Below, piece by piece: positions 19,826 to 29,979 of a stretch of 64,000 nt of DNA. The stretch spans positions 1 to 64,000 of the forward strand of contig PERI01000004.1 in NCBI GenBank assembly GCA_002928515.1, read 5' to 3'. The stretch's first letter is position 1; the number at the start of each line of letters is the position of its first letter. The translations under genes and the position numbers were made by a program. The notes beneath the pieces were generated by a model. That model searched no databases and had not been told where the DNA came from. It saw only the letters and a program-made list of their open reading frames with translations. Source of the stretch: Hyphomicrobium sp. GTDB lineage: Bacteria; Pseudomonadota; Alphaproteobacteria; Rhizobiales; Hyphomicrobiaceae.

Positions 19826-20569
19826 TTAGGCGTGGGAGGACTGAAGCATACGACGGGCGCGCTCAAGATCGGCGGGAGTATCGACACCGAGGGGAACGGT
19901 GTCAACGATTGCGACGTCGATGCGCATGCCCGCTTCGAGCGCGCGCAATTGTTCGAGCTTTTCGCGCAGTTCCAGTGGCGATGGCGGCAGTCCGACGAAG
20001 CGTTCGAGGCTGTTGCGGCGATAGGCGTAGATGCCGATGTGATGGTAGAGCGGGCCGTCGCCTGACGGCGCGGCGGCGCGCGTAAAGTACAGCGCGCGCA
20101 ATCGATTGTCGGTCATCGGCGTTCCGACGGCTTTGACGACGTTGGGATTGGTTTTTTCGTCTGCCTCGTTGATGACGGCGGCCAGCGTTGCGATGTCGGT
20201 TGCAGGATCATCAAGCGGCGCGAGGCAAGCAGTAATCAAGATCGGGTCGAGCGTAGGGAGGTCGCCTTGCAGGTTGACGATGACGCTGGATGATTTTTGC
20301 GGGTCGGCCTTGCTGACAGCTTCGAACACGCGGTCAGAGCCCGATGGATGATCGGCGCGCGTCATGATCGCTTCTCCACCGACCGCCGCAATGGCTGCGG
20401 CAATCTGATCGGAATCGGTTGCGACAATGACGCGACCAGCATTAGCTGCCATGGCGCGTTCCCACACACGCACGATCATCGGTTTGCCGTGAATGTCGGC
20501 AAGCGGTTTGCCCGGAAGGCGGGTCGCCTGCATGCGGGCTGGAATGACGATCAGATTTTGGTTCGTCAC
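19826..20569 (-). CDS. kdsB: 3-deoxy-manno-octulosonate cytidylyltransferase
   Basis: Activates Kdo as CMP-Kdo for lipid A/LPS core synthesis. The 247-residue product has the N-terminal nucleotide-binding motif [15 protein letters not shown], plus [16 protein letters not shown] and the C-terminal [12 protein letters not shown]. The frame extends to 20662, but no ATG gives a family-like N-terminus. GTG at 20569, with GAGAG upstream, places the motif at the usual distance and gives the normal length. Confidence 0.93.
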   Translation of the reverse strand: MTNQNLIVIPARMQATRLPGKPLADIHGKPMIVRVWERAMAANAGRVIVATDSDQIAAAIAAVGGEAIMTRADHPSGSDRVFEAVSKADPQKSSSVIVNLQGDLPTLDPILITACLAPLDDPATDIATLAAVINEADEKTNPNVVKAVGTPMTDNRLRALYFTRAAAPSGDGPLYHHIGIYAYRRNSLERFVGLPPSPLELREKLEQLRALEAGMRIDVAIVDTVPLGVDTPADLERARRMLQSSHA

Positions 20570-20774
20570 GATGGGTCTCTCATAAAGCGTCTTCGTCGGG
20601 GATCGGTGACAATAGGTCTCGTCAATTTCAGCATGAAACGCGGCGATCCGCGCTTGCCTCATCGTTGCGAGGTTATATACCTGCGAAACTGTTCGTCACC
20701 TCTGATCTCACGGCTTGGCTGACCCGTATTATCGGGACTGCGATACAGGGCCAGAACAACCAGGATTGAGCGGC

Positions 20775-21404
20775 ATGGATCACTTCGAATTCACCAAGAT
20801 TGCAGGCGCCGTACTCGCCGCGTTGCTGTTAATTTTTGGTACCAAGACATTTGTCGAGCTGAATGCCGGTCACGGCCATGGCGAAAAGGTTGGGTATGCA
20901 CTTCCAGGTACGGAAGCCCCTGCTGCGGAAGCAAGCGCGGATGCTCCGGCTGCGGAAGGTGATCCGGCCGCAAAAACTGCTGCGGCTGGTGAGACTGCAA
21001 CAGAAGCGGCTCCGGCGGCTGGCGGTGCTGCGGCACCTGCCGGCGGTGGCGATATCGTCGCTCTTTTGGCGTCGGCGAATGCTGAGAATGGCAAAGCCGG
21101 TTTCACCAAATGCAAAAGCTGCCATGTTGCCGAAAAAGGTAAGGGCTCAACGGTTGGGCCGAACCTTTGGGGCGTGGTCAATCGCAAGTCAGCATCGCTT
21201 GAGGGTTTCAATTATTCCGAAGGTCTCAAAACCAAAGCCGGCGATTGGACATTCGAGAACCTGAGCGCTTTTCTTCGCAATCCGAAGGGTTATGCGCCAG
21301 GAACAAAGATGGTCTTTGCCGGTATCAAAGACCCTGCTGCCGAAGCAGATTTGCTCGCTTACTTGGCGACACTTGCCGATACCCCCGTTGCACTGCCTAA
21401 ATGA
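20775..21404 (+). CDS. Membrane-anchored class I c-type cytochrome (CycM-like)
   Basis: The 209-residue protein has an N-terminal signal-anchor (about residues 8-28; MDHFEFTKIAGAVLAALLL is typical of the CycM group). An Ala/Pro/Glu-rich linker of about 55 residues follows, then a cytochrome c domain with CKSCH (113-117), GPNLWGVVNRK and the likely axial Met179 in GTKMVF. In rhizobia CycM carries electrons between the bc1 complex and the aa3 oxidase on the periplasmic face. It is divergent from kdsB. The low-complexity linker looks like a flexible tether. Confidence 0.88.
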   Translation: MDHFEFTKIAGAVLAALLLIFGTKTFVELNAGHGHGEKVGYALPGTEAPAAEASADAPAAEGDPAAKTAAAGETATEAAPAAGGAAAPAGGGDIVALLASANAENGKAGFTKCKSCHVAEKGKGSTVGPNLWGVVNRKSASLEGFNYSEGLKTKAGDWTFENLSAFLRNPKGYAPGTKMVFAGIKDPAAEADLLAYLATLADTPVALPK

Positions 21405-21439
21405 CAGCAAGTTAACTCGCTTGCCGTGATATTTTTTGC

Positions 21440-21468
21440 GACCCTGCCAAGCGATTGGCGGGGTCTTT
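21440..21468 (+). terminator. Rho-independent terminator after the cytochrome gene
   Basis: A 10-bp stem (GACCCTGCCA with TGGCGGGGTC, one G-U pair) and a 6-nt loop, followed by a short T run, lie 35 bp after the stop codon. Confidence 0.7.
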
Positions 21469-21578
21469 CATATTTGTAATGCGTGAAGTTATCCCCGCAT
21501 TTATGGGGCATGGTATTCTGAGGATAGTGCTTGCGCCGTAAGTAAGCTCGATTGGTTAACGACGCGAATGGAGTAATA

Positions 21579-23498
21579 ATGACTGAGACGTTGCGATTTC
21601 GCCGACTGCCGATCACTTCTCATGCGGCTGCGTTCATGGTCCGAGCATTATCGATTACGACGGTGTTGCCGCTGACGCTGATCGTTTTGGCGGCGGCGCC
21701 AACAATTGTACGGGCGCAGGAAGCCGTGTGCCATCATGCGTTGTCGCTGGTCGGTACGCCGAAAATGCCTGCTGACTTCAAACATTTCGATTGGGTCAAT
21801 GCCGATGCGCCCAAGGGTGGCACCATTCGTCAGTTCGTCGACGGCACGTTCGACACGCTCAATCCGTTTTCCGACAAAGGTGTGAAAGCCGCCGGACTCG
21901 GTCTTGTCGTCGATAGCTTGATGGCGTCGAGCCCTGATGAGCCGTCGGTGGCTTATGGCTTGATTGCCGAGTGCGTGACGTATCCGGACGATTTTTCATC
22001 GGCGACTTTCAAGTTGCGGCCAGAGGCGCGGTTTCACGATGGAAAGCCGATCACGCCCGACGACGTGATTTTTTCTCTGGATCAATTGAATAAGATCAAT
22101 CCGTTTTACGGCTACTATTACAAAAACGTGACGAAGGCTGAGAAGGTCGGCGATCACAAGGTGAAGTTTACATTCGACTCGACTGGCAATCGCGAGTTGC
22201 CGTTGATTGTTGGCGAGTTGTCTGTCATTCCGAAACACTATTGGGAAGGCAAGAGCGCGAACGGCGCTGTGCGCGATCTTGATGCGACAACCGTTGAGCC
22301 GCCACTCGGCAACGGCGCTTACAAAGTGAAAACTGTCGAGACGAGCCGCAAGATCGTTTACGAGCGGGTTGGCGATTACTGGGCGAAAGATTTGCCGGTG
22401 ATGCGCGGCCAGTACAATTTTGATACTCTCGATTTCACGTATTATCGGGATCGGACGCCTGCGTTTGAAGATTTCAAAACCGGGCGTCTCGATATCTGGG
22501 TCGAAAATCAAGCTGGCGCTTGGGCAACGCAGTATGATTTCGATGCGCTCAAAAAAGGTCTTGTGAAGAAAGAGGCCATTCCGGTGCAGCGCGTTGCGCC
22601 GATGCAGGCGTTTGCGTTCAACTTACGTCGCAAGCAGTTCCAAGACCCACGCGTCCGGCAAGCGTTCAATTTACTGTTCAATTTCGAGGAAGCGAACAAG
22701 AAGCTGTTTTACGATCTCTATGTGCGGGTCGGCAGTTATTTCGAGAATTCCGAGTTGCAGTCGAAGGGTCTGCCTGAAGGGCTAGAACTCGAAATTTTGA
22801 ATACTGTCAAAGATCAAATTCCGGCGGAAGTTTTCACGACCGAGTGGAAAAATCCGGTCAACAAAGAACAGGGCGATTTCCGCAAGCAACAGCAAGCGGC
22901 GATGAAGTTGTTCAATGCGGCCGGATGGAAGCTTGGGCCCGATCGACAATTGAAGAACGACGCTGGCGAGCAGATGGTCGTTGAGTTCCTGATCGACAGC
23001 GATACATTCCAGCGCATTATTTTGCCGTACGTCAAAGAGCTGGAAGTCTTTGGCATCAAGGCGAGCGTGCGTGTCGTCGATAGCGCGCAGTATAAACAGC
23101 GCGAGGACAAACGCGACTTTGACGTGATCGTCGATAATTTCGCGCAGTCGATATCGCCGGGCAATGAGCAGCGTCAGTTTTGGGGATCGGATGCGGCCGA
23201 CAAAGATGGCAGCCGCAATACGATGGGCATCAAGAACCCTGCGATCGATAAGTTGATCGACAGAATTGTATTTGCCAAAGATCGTGCGGAACTCGTGGCC
23301 GCAACAAAGGCTTTGGATCGCGTTTTATTGTGGAACCACTATCTCGTTCCGCACTGGCACTATCCGTATGAACGTCTCGCGTTCTGGGATGTTTTTGGAT
23401 TGCCTGCAAAGTTGCCATCACAAACATCCGCACCCATGCAAGTTTGGTGGTATGACGCTGAGAAGGCGAAAGTGACAAACGCGGGGCGCGGACAGTGA
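21579..23498 (+). CDS. ABC transporter substrate-binding protein, family 5 (YejA-like), copy 1
   Basis: Periplasmic oligopeptide/peptide-binding protein of 639 residues. A signal sequence spans about residues 25-46, and family-5 blocks include FDWVNADAPKGG, TFKLRPEARFHDGKPITPDDV and a C-terminal HWHYPYERLAFWD stretch. The chosen ATG has GGAG six bases upstream. It is the first of a five-gene cassette whose order matches yejABEF, the importer of microcin C and other peptides in enterobacteria. The stop overlaps the next gene by 4 bp (GTGA). It is related to copy 2 in architecture but clearly diverged. Confidence 0.88.
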   Translation: MTETLRFRRLPITSHAAAFMVRALSITTVLPLTLIVLAAAPTIVRAQEAVCHHALSLVGTPKMPADFKHFDWVNADAPKGGTIRQFVDGTFDTLNPFSDKGVKAAGLGLVVDSLMASSPDEPSVAYGLIAECVTYPDDFSSATFKLRPEARFHDGKPITPDDVIFSLDQLNKINPFYGYYYKNVTKAEKVGDHKVKFTFDSTGNRELPLIVGELSVIPKHYWEGKSANGAVRDLDATTVEPPLGNGAYKVKTVETSRKIVYERVGDYWAKDLPVMRGQYNFDTLDFTYYRDRTPAFEDFKTGRLDIWVENQAGAWATQYDFDALKKGLVKKEAIPVQRVAPMQAFAFNLRRKQFQDPRVRQAFNLLFNFEEANKKLFYDLYVRVGSYFENSELQSKGLPEGLELEILNTVKDQIPAEVFTTEWKNPVNKEQGDFRKQQQAAMKLFNAAGWKLGPDRQLKNDAGEQMVVEFLIDSDTFQRIILPYVKELEVFGIKASVRVVDSAQYKQREDKRDFDVIVDNFAQSISPGNEQRQFWGSDAADKDGSRNTMGIKNPAIDKLIDRIVFAKDRAELVAATKALDRVLLWNHYLVPHWHYPYERLAFWDVFGLPAKLPSQTSAPMQVWWYDAEKAKVTNAGRGQ

Positions 23499-25387
23499 GC
23501 ATGATGCGAAGTCAGCGCGCGGTGCCGTTCGCCTGGGTTGCCGTTATTTTGTCGGTGATGAGCGGAGCAGCGGCGGCAGAACCGCGACATGGTTTGTCGA
23601 TATTTGGCGACTTGAAGTACGGCGCTGAATTTACCCACTTCGATTACGTCAATCCGGCTGCGCCGAAAGGCGGACGCCTCGTGACGATGGGCACAGGTGG
23701 GGCTTCGACTTACGACACGTTCAATCAGTACATTCAAAAAGGCGACGCCGCGCAGGGGTTGGACCTTCTGTTCGATAGCTTGATGGTGCGTGCGAACGAC
23801 GAGCCCGATGCGGTTTATGGATTGATTGCGAAATCCGCAGAGGTGGCTGCCGATGGATTATCGGTGACGTTCAAACTGCGACCTGAGGCCAAGTTTTCCG
23901 ATGGAACGTCGGTGACGGCAGACGATGTCGTGCAGTCGTTCACGCTGCTGAAAGAAAAAGGGCATCCTTCGATTTCGCTCACTCTGCGTGATGTGACGGG
24001 CGCAGCGGCGGTCGATGCCGAGACGGTGCGCTATACGTTTACCGGCGAACTCGTGCGCGACTTGCCTTTGACTGTGGCGTCCTTGCCGGTTTTGTCGAAA
24101 GCATTTTATGCAATGCAACCTTTTGAAGAAACATCGCTCAAGCCGCCGCTCGGTTCAGGTCCATATCTCATCAAGAATTTTGCGCCTGGGAATTACGTGA
24201 GTTACGCGCGGCGCGCTGACTATTGGGCGAAGGATTTGCCGGTCAACAAGGGGCGCTACAATTTCGATGAGGTGCGCTACGATTATTATCGCGATCGCAA
24301 CATCGAATTGGAGGCATTGAAGTCAGGGCAATTCGATTATCGCGAAGAGTTTTCCAGCGTGAATTGGGCGACGGGCTACGACATTCCTGCGGTCAAGGAT
24401 GGCTGGCTGATCAAGCAGGTGTTGCCGGATGAAAGACCCTCTGGCGCGCAAGGATTTTTCATCAATACGCGGCGCGACAAGTTCAAGGACATTCGCGTGC
24501 GCCAAGCTCTCGATCTGGCGTTCGATTTCGAATGGTCGAATAAAAAGTTATTTTACGGCTTGTATCAACGCACCGCGAGCTTCTTTGAAAATTCCGATAT
24601 GAAGGCTAGCGGCAAGCCGAGTGCTGAAGAATTGGCGCTTTTAGAGCCGTTCAAGGACAAGCTTTCACCGTCCGTGTTTGATGAGCCTTACACGCCACCT
24701 GTTACGGACGCGAGCGGTGGCAATCGCGAGAACTTGAAAAAGGCGCGCGATCTTCTGGTGGCCAGCGGTTGGACGCCGGGCGCGGAGCGTCTTTTGAAGA
24801 ATGCCAAAGGTGAAACGCTTGACATCGAAATTTTGATGTTCGAGCCGGCCTTTGAGCGGATCATTTTGCCGTATGTCGAGAATTTGAAACGCATCGGTGT
24901 GAATGCGTCGTTGCGCATGGTCGATCCGGCACAATATGAGCGGCGCATGAAGTCGTTCGATTTCGATATGTCGGTTCAGCGGTATTCGTTGCGACTGACA
25001 CCGGGCGTCGAGTTGCGCGCCTTCTGGGGTTCTGATGCGGCCAAGATCGATGGCTCGTTCAATCTGGCTGGCATTGCCGATCCGGTGATCGACACTCTCA
25101 TCGATAAAATCGTTGCTTCGAAGTCTCGGGCGGAACTGGTGACGGCAACACGGGCGGTCGATCGCGTGCTGCGAGCCGGGCATTACTGGGTGCCGCACTA
25201 CTTCAAAGCGTCGCACAACGTTGCCTTCTGGAATAAGTTCTCGCGCCCGTCCGTGACGGCGAAGTATGATCCAGGCGTGATCGATACGTGGTGGATCGAT
25301 GCGGACAAAGCTGCGGCTTTGGCAGCCAAAGTGCCACTGGCTCCGATTCCGACCGAGCAGAAATTGAAAGAGCAAGCGACACCCTAA
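23495..25387 (+). CDS. ABC transporter substrate-binding protein, family 5 (YejA-like), copy 2
   Basis: The 630-residue second binding protein of the cassette has a signal peptide ending near SGAAAAEP. The FDYVNPAAPKGGRLV block, a TFKLRPEAKFSDGTSVTADDV segment and a terminal YDPGVIDTWWID match the YejA group. I used GTG 23495, which overlaps the previous stop; ATG at 23501 or 23504 is also possible. The permease gene overlaps its stop by one base (TAATG). Two tandem binding proteins for one permease pair suggest a widened or split ligand range. Confidence 0.88.
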   Translation: MSMMRSQRAVPFAWVAVILSVMSGAAAAEPRHGLSIFGDLKYGAEFTHFDYVNPAAPKGGRLVTMGTGGASTYDTFNQYIQKGDAAQGLDLLFDSLMVRANDEPDAVYGLIAKSAEVAADGLSVTFKLRPEAKFSDGTSVTADDVVQSFTLLKEKGHPSISLTLRDVTGAAAVDAETVRYTFTGELVRDLPLTVASLPVLSKAFYAMQPFEETSLKPPLGSGPYLIKNFAPGNYVSYARRADYWAKDLPVNKGRYNFDEVRYDYYRDRNIELEALKSGQFDYREEFSSVNWATGYDIPAVKDGWLIKQVLPDERPSGAQGFFINTRRDKFKDIRVRQALDLAFDFEWSNKKLFYGLYQRTASFFENSDMKASGKPSAEELALLEPFKDKLSPSVFDEPYTPPVTDASGGNRENLKKARDLLVASGWTPGAERLLKNAKGETLDIEILMFEPAFERIILPYVENLKRIGVNASLRMVDPAQYERRMKSFDFDMSVQRYSLRLTPGVELRAFWGSDAAKIDGSFNLAGIADPVIDTLIDKIVASKSRAELVTATRAVDRVLRAGHYWVPHYFKASHNVAFWNKFSRPSVTAKYDPGVIDTWWIDADKAAALAAKVPLAPIPTEQKLKEQATP

Positions 25388-26505
25388 TGGCCGGATATCT
25401 GCTCAAACGATTGCTACTGGTGATCCCGACATTGTTCGGGATCATGCTGTTTTCATTCATTATCATTCAGTTTGCGCCGGGTGGACCCGTCGAGCGCATG
25501 ATTGCCGAGTTGATGGGACATTCCTCGTCGATCGTCAGTCGCATGGGTGGCGGCGGTGGCGACGGCTTAGCAGGTGGTGCTGGCGCGCAATTGGGTGGCG
25601 GGGCCGCCGATGCCGTGTCCTCGAAATATCGCGGTGCGCAGGGGCTCGATCCGAAATTCATCAAAGAGTTGGAAAAGCAGTTCGGCTTCGACAAGCCCGC
25701 GCATGAACGCTTTTTCCTGATGATGAAAAATTATCTGACATTCGATTTCGGCAAGAGCTATTTCCGCGATGTGTCGGTGCTCGATCTGATTAAAGAAAAA
25801 TTGCCGGTTTCCATTTCCCTCGGGCTTTGGATGATGCTGATCACGTATCTGATCTCCATTCCGCTCGGGATCAGGAAAGCCGTCAACGATGGGACGCCGT
25901 TCGATAGCTGGACCAGTGCGGTGCTAGTGATCGGTTATGCGATCCCTGGATTTTTGTTTGCGGTGCTGCTGCTGATTTTGTTCGCAGGTTCGTCGTTCTT
26001 CCAATGGTTCCCGTCGCGCGGGTTGTTTTCAGACAACTGGGACGAGTTGAGCTTTATTGGCAAAGTCGGCGACTACATGTGGCACTTGGCGTTGCCGATT
26101 ATCGCAATGGCGATCGGGTCATTTACGGCCATGACGTTCCTGACCAAGAATTCGTTTTTGGATGAAATTCGCAAGCAGTACGTGGTGGCAGCGCGTGCGA
26201 AGGGCTTGAATGAAAATCAGGTGTTGTACGGGCATGTGTTCCGGAACGCGATGCTGCTGATTATTGCAGGCTTTCCGGCTGCCTTTATCGGCGCATTCTT
26301 TTCGGGTGCCTTGCTGATCGAGACAATTTTCTCGCTCGATGGGCTCGGGCTCTTGGCATTCGAGAGTATCGAGAAGCGCGACTACCCGGTGGTGTTTGCG
26401 TCGCTTTATATCTTTTCGCTCGTTGGTCTCATCGTCGGCATCGTGACCGATTTTGTTTACACACTCGTCGATCCGCGTATCGACTTTGAGACGCGGGAGG
26501 TGTGA
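25387..26505 (+). CDS. ABC transporter permease (YejB-like)
   Basis: An inner-membrane permease of 372 residues in the DppB/OppB superfamily. The first transmembrane helix is the typical YLLKRLLLVIPTLFGIMLFSF, and the EAA loop region is VAARAKGLNENQVLYGHVFRNA. A Gly-rich low-complexity stretch (about residues 56-80) precedes KFIKELEKQFGFDKP; an extended loop here is a YejB trait. Translation is coupled to the preceding binding-protein gene through a one-base overlap. Confidence 0.9.
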   Translation: MAGYLLKRLLLVIPTLFGIMLFSFIIIQFAPGGPVERMIAELMGHSSSIVSRMGGGGGDGLAGGAGAQLGGGAADAVSSKYRGAQGLDPKFIKELEKQFGFDKPAHERFFLMMKNYLTFDFGKSYFRDVSVLDLIKEKLPVSISLGLWMMLITYLISIPLGIRKAVNDGTPFDSWTSAVLVIGYAIPGFLFAVLLLILFAGSSFFQWFPSRGLFSDNWDELSFIGKVGDYMWHLALPIIAMAIGSFTAMTFLTKNSFLDEIRKQYVVAARAKGLNENQVLYGHVFRNAMLLIIAGFPAAFIGAFFSGALLIETIFSLDGLGLLAFESIEKRDYPVVFASLYIFSLVGLIVGIVTDFVYTLVDPRIDFETREV

Positions 26506-26507
26506 GG

Positions 26508-27716
26508 ATGGATCAGAAACTCACGCCCGCATCTCCTGAGATTGCGCCCAGAGATCCGTCTTTGTGGAGCCGTATCAAACAGCGCATTGGTTTTCGTCTG
26601 ACGCCGGTCAATCGGCGGCGGCTTGAGCGGTTTCGCTCGCACAAACTTGGCTACCGCTCGTTTTTGATTTTCTCGGTTCTGTTCGTTGTTACGCTGTTTG
26701 CTAAGTTTATCGCCAACGACCGACCTTTGATCGCAATGTATAAAGGCGAGCTTTTGGTGCCGGTGCTGGTTGATTATCCGGAAGAAAAGTTCGGTGGGTT
26801 TTTGGCGGTTACGGATTATCGCTCGCCTGATATTCTGGATGAGATCAATGCCAATGGGTGGATGGTCTGGCCGCTGATCCGTTATTCGTACGATACCATC
26901 AACAAAGATTATCCGGGGCGGATTGGATCGAACGACATTTGCTTGGGCTATCCAGCACCGCCGCCGTGGTCGTCATCGTTGAAGTATTGTGAAGCCTCGC
27001 CCGAGCAGATCGCGCGCTATGAAGCGCTCGGCAATACCAACTGGCTCGGCCTCGACAATCAGGGGCGCGATGTGTTGGCGCGCGTGATTTACGGCTTCCG
27101 CGTTTCGGTGCTGTTCGGATTGATACTGACGATCGTTTCGTCGGCCATCGGTGTCTTGGCCGGCGCAGTGCAAGGATATTTCGGCGGCAAGATCGATCTC
27201 TTCTTCCAGCGCATACTGGAAATATGGAATTCGATTCCTGAGCTGTTCGTTCTGCTTATTATATCCTCGCTGTTCGTGCCGGGGTTCTGGACACTGCTTG
27301 GAATTTTGCTTGTGTTCAGTTGGACGTCGCTGGTCGGCGTCGTGCGGGCGGAGTTTTTGCGCGGGCGCAACCTCGAATATGTGCGCGCTGCTCGCGCGCT
27401 CGGGCTTTCGGATTGGCAGATCATGTTCAAGCATCTGCTGCCGAACGCGATGGTGGCAACGCTGACGTTCCTGCCGTTCAAGTTGTCAGGTGGGATTGCT
27501 GCGTTGACAGCACTCGACTTCCTCGGTCTTGGGATGCCGCCGGGATCGGCGTCGCTCGGCGAACTGCTATTGCAGGGTAAGAAGCATTTGGAAGCGCCAT
27601 GGCTGGGCATTTCTGGATTTGTGGCGGTGTCGATTATTCTGTCACTTGCCATTTTCATGGGTGAAGCGGTGCGCGATGCGCTCGATCCGCGTAAAACATT
27701 CCGGCAGGCGAAATGA
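26508..27716 (+). CDS. ABC transporter permease (YejE-like)
   Basis: The second inner-membrane permease, 402 residues, in the DppC/OppC superfamily. A cytoplasmic N-terminal segment precedes the first helix, and a long periplasmic insertion (about residues 75-170, including PAPPPWSSSLKYCEASPEQ) precedes the transport core, as in YejE. The EAA motif is VRAARALGLSDWQIMFKHLLPNA. A GTG at 26502 overlaps the yejB-like stop, but GGGAGG is seven bases from ATG 26508 and too close to the GTG, so ATG is chosen. The stop overlaps the ATPase start (ATGA). Confidence 0.9.
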   Translation: MDQKLTPASPEIAPRDPSLWSRIKQRIGFRLTPVNRRRLERFRSHKLGYRSFLIFSVLFVVTLFAKFIANDRPLIAMYKGELLVPVLVDYPEEKFGGFLAVTDYRSPDILDEINANGWMVWPLIRYSYDTINKDYPGRIGSNDICLGYPAPPPWSSSLKYCEASPEQIARYEALGNTNWLGLDNQGRDVLARVIYGFRVSVLFGLILTIVSSAIGVLAGAVQGYFGGKIDLFFQRILEIWNSIPELFVLLIISSLFVPGFWTLLGILLVFSWTSLVGVVRAEFLRGRNLEYVRAARALGLSDWQIMFKHLLPNAMVATLTFLPFKLSGGIAALTALDFLGLGMPPGSASLGELLLQGKKHLEAPWLGISGFVAVSIILSLAIFMGEAVRDALDPRKTFRQAK

Positions 27717-29347
27717 CCATCAGTGATGCCCCGCTTGTCGATGTGCGCAATTTGTCGGTCGCGTTTGGTGAAGGCGATGATCCGCCTCGCGTCGTGAAAA
27801 ACGTGTCGTTTCATATCGGCAAGGGCGAGACGGTGGCACTTGTTGGCGAGTCCGGTTCTGGCAAGACCGTCTCTGCAATGTCGATCTTGAAGCTTCTACC
27901 GAACTCGGCGTCGCATCCGACGGGCGAGATTATTTACGATGGCCGAGACTTGCTGAAGTCTGACGAGACCGTCATGCGCGCAATCCGGGGCGATAAAATC
28001 TCGATCATCTTCCAAGAGCCGATGACGACGCTTAATCCGCTGCACACCATTGAAAAGCAGGTTGGCGAGATCATCAAGCTGCATCGCGGATTGTCCGATG
28101 AGGAAACGCGCCGGCGTGTGATTGAGCTGTTGCAGAAAGTTGGTATTCGAGATCCTGAGAAGCGCCTGCAAGCCTATCCGCATCAGTTGTCAGGTGGGCA
28201 ACGGCAGCGCGTTATGATCGCGATTGCGCTCGCGAACGAACCCGACATGCTGATTGCCGATGAGCCGACGACGGCGCTGGACGTCACTATTCAGGCGCAA
28301 ATTCTGGAGTTGCTCAAAACGCTGCAAAGCGAGATGGGCATGGCGATGTTGCTCATCACGCACGATCTGGGAATCGTTCGGCGTATGGCGGATCGCGTTT
28401 ATGTGATGCGGCATGGCGAAGTGGTCGAGACAGGAAACGCTGAAGACGTATTCACAAACCCACAGCATCCCTATACGCGACACTTGATCGAAGCGGAGCC
28501 GAAAGGGGCGCCGCCCGAGACCGATCTCACCGGGCCTGTTGTGCTTGAGACCGATGATTTGAAAGTGTGGTTCCCGGTCAAACGTGGACTGTTGCAGCGG
28601 ACCGTCGATCACATCAAAGCGGTCGATGGGTTGTCGATGAAATTGCGCGCGGGCGAGACGCTCGGCGTGGTGGGTGAGTCCGGTTCGGGGAAAACGACGT
28701 TGGGGTTGGCGCTGTTGCGCCTTGTCTCGTCGGTAGGGCCGATTGCCTATGTGGGCCAACGCATCGACGGCTTTAGCAATAATGAGATGCGGCCCTTGCG
28801 AAAAGACATGCAGGTCGTGTTTCAAGATCCGTATGGCTCTCTGTCGCCGCGCTTGACGGTTGGGCAAATCATCGAAGAAGGTTTGCTGATCCAGCAACCG
28901 GAGATGGATGACGATGCGCGACGTGCGCGGGTTGGCGTGGCGTTGAGTGAAGTTGGTCTCGATGCCGCCTGGCAGGATCGCTATCCGCATGAGTTTTCCG
29001 GCGGGCAGCGGCAACGCATCGCCATAGCGCGGGCCATGGTTCTGGAGCCTAAATTCGTCATGCTCGATGAGCCGACCAGCGCGCTGGATATGAGCGTGCA
29101 GGCACAGATCGTTGATTTGTTGCGTGACTTACAGATGAAGCGCCGACTGGCATATTTGTTCATCAGTCACGACCTGAAAGTGGTGCGGGCGCTGTGCAAT
29201 TATGTGATCGTGATGCGCAATGGCAAAGTGGTCGAGGAAGGCCCGGCCAAAGATATTTTCGACCATCCGCAGCATGACTACACGAAGGCTTTGTTGGCGG
29301 CGGCCTTCGATATCAAGGTGGTCAATCGTGGGGCGATGGCCAGCTAA
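27713..29347 (+). CDS. ABC transporter ATP-binding protein with two ATPase domains (YejF-like)
   Basis: A 544-residue tandem ATPase that powers the importer. Domain 1 has Walker A GESGSGKT (45-52), LSGGQRQR (about 159) and Walker [13 protein letters not shown]. Domain 2 repeats these at about 320 (GESGSGKT), 428 (FSGGQRQR) and [11 protein letters not shown]. Each is followed by the oligopeptide-transporter C-terminal segment (HPYTRHLI / HDYTKALL). The fused form is characteristic of YejF rather than separate DppD/DppF. The ATGA overlap with the permease shows a single operon from 21579 to 29347. Confidence 0.93.
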   Translation: MTISDAPLVDVRNLSVAFGEGDDPPRVVKNVSFHIGKGETVALVGESGSGKTVSAMSILKLLPNSASHPTGEIIYDGRDLLKSDETVMRAIRGDKISIIFQEPMTTLNPLHTIEKQVGEIIKLHRGLSDEETRRRVIELLQKVGIRDPEKRLQAYPHQLSGGQRQRVMIAIALANEPDMLIADEPTTALDVTIQAQILELLKTLQSEMGMAMLLITHDLGIVRRMADRVYVMRHGEVVETGNAEDVFTNPQHPYTRHLIEAEPKGAPPETDLTGPVVLETDDLKVWFPVKRGLLQRTVDHIKAVDGLSMKLRAGETLGVVGESGSGKTTLGLALLRLVSSVGPIAYVGQRIDGFSNNEMRPLRKDMQVVFQDPYGSLSPRLTVGQIIEEGLLIQQPEMDDDARRARVGVALSEVGLDAAWQDRYPHEFSGGQRQRIAIARAMVLEPKFVMLDEPTSALDMSVQAQIVDLLRDLQMKRRLAYLFISHDLKVVRALCNYVIVMRNGKVVEEGPAKDIFDHPQHDYTKALLAAAFDIKVVNRGAMAS

Positions 29348-29472
29348 GGCTTGAGCATAACGGGCGTTTTGCGTGGCCTGAGCGCACGCCCACTCCATAA
29401 AAATTCACAGACCTTTTGCAGCGTTGCGGTGTGGCGCTTGATTCACTTCGCCAGTCCGCCACAGTGAGGACT

Positions 29473-29967
29473 ATGACCGATGGCTCGATTCGATCAGCGC
29501 TGAATTTACCAGACGACGTGTTTCGTGCGCGTTTGGCGGCGACGATTTCAGACATGGAAGCGTGGGTGGCGGCGCATCGCGATTGTGCCGATTGCGATAT
29601 GTCATCTACGCGCAGCTATTGGAAATTGCGCGTGGTGCCGCGCATGGCAGGTGCGTGCCCGTTTGAAATGATGTTTCGCGATAATCAGACTTTCAGCATG
29701 AGCCTTGCGCGCGAAGTTTATGAAGATCGGCCGTTCGATACGTTCGCGTTTTTTCCCATGTTGGCTCGGGCTGTTGCAGGCGGGCATGTCGAGCGGATCG
29801 AAACGCTGAGCGCGTTGACGGGTGCACTGGAAGCCATCGAAATGCGCGTCGTGTTGGAAGACGGCTGGGCATGGATCGGCGAGCGGCGCGTGGGATTTCG
29901 GCCATCGCGTCGGCTGGAGACGGCGGAAGAGCGCCGTGTGCATCGCTTTTTGTCGTATCGCCGATAG
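29473..29967 (+). CDS. Hypothetical protein
   Basis: A 164-residue protein without signal peptide or membrane segment. It has three clustered features: CADCDM (about residues 38-43), a YWKLRVVPRMAGACPFEMMF stretch and a basic C-terminal tail. The three cysteines could bind a metal, but nothing proves it. I do not recognise the family. The ATG at 29473 follows GAGGA very closely; an in-frame GTG at 29464 is an alternative. It lies 125 bp after the peptide importer on the same strand and converges on the NlpC/P60 gene (12 bp gap). Confidence 0.65.
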   Translation: MTDGSIRSALNLPDDVFRARLAATISDMEAWVAAHRDCADCDMSSTRSYWKLRVVPRMAGACPFEMMFRDNQTFSMSLAREVYEDRPFDTFAFFPMLARAVAGGHVERIETLSALTGALEAIEMRVVLEDGWAWIGERRVGFRPSRRLETAEERRVHRFLSYRR

Positions 29968-29979
29968 TGCGTTTTGGCG

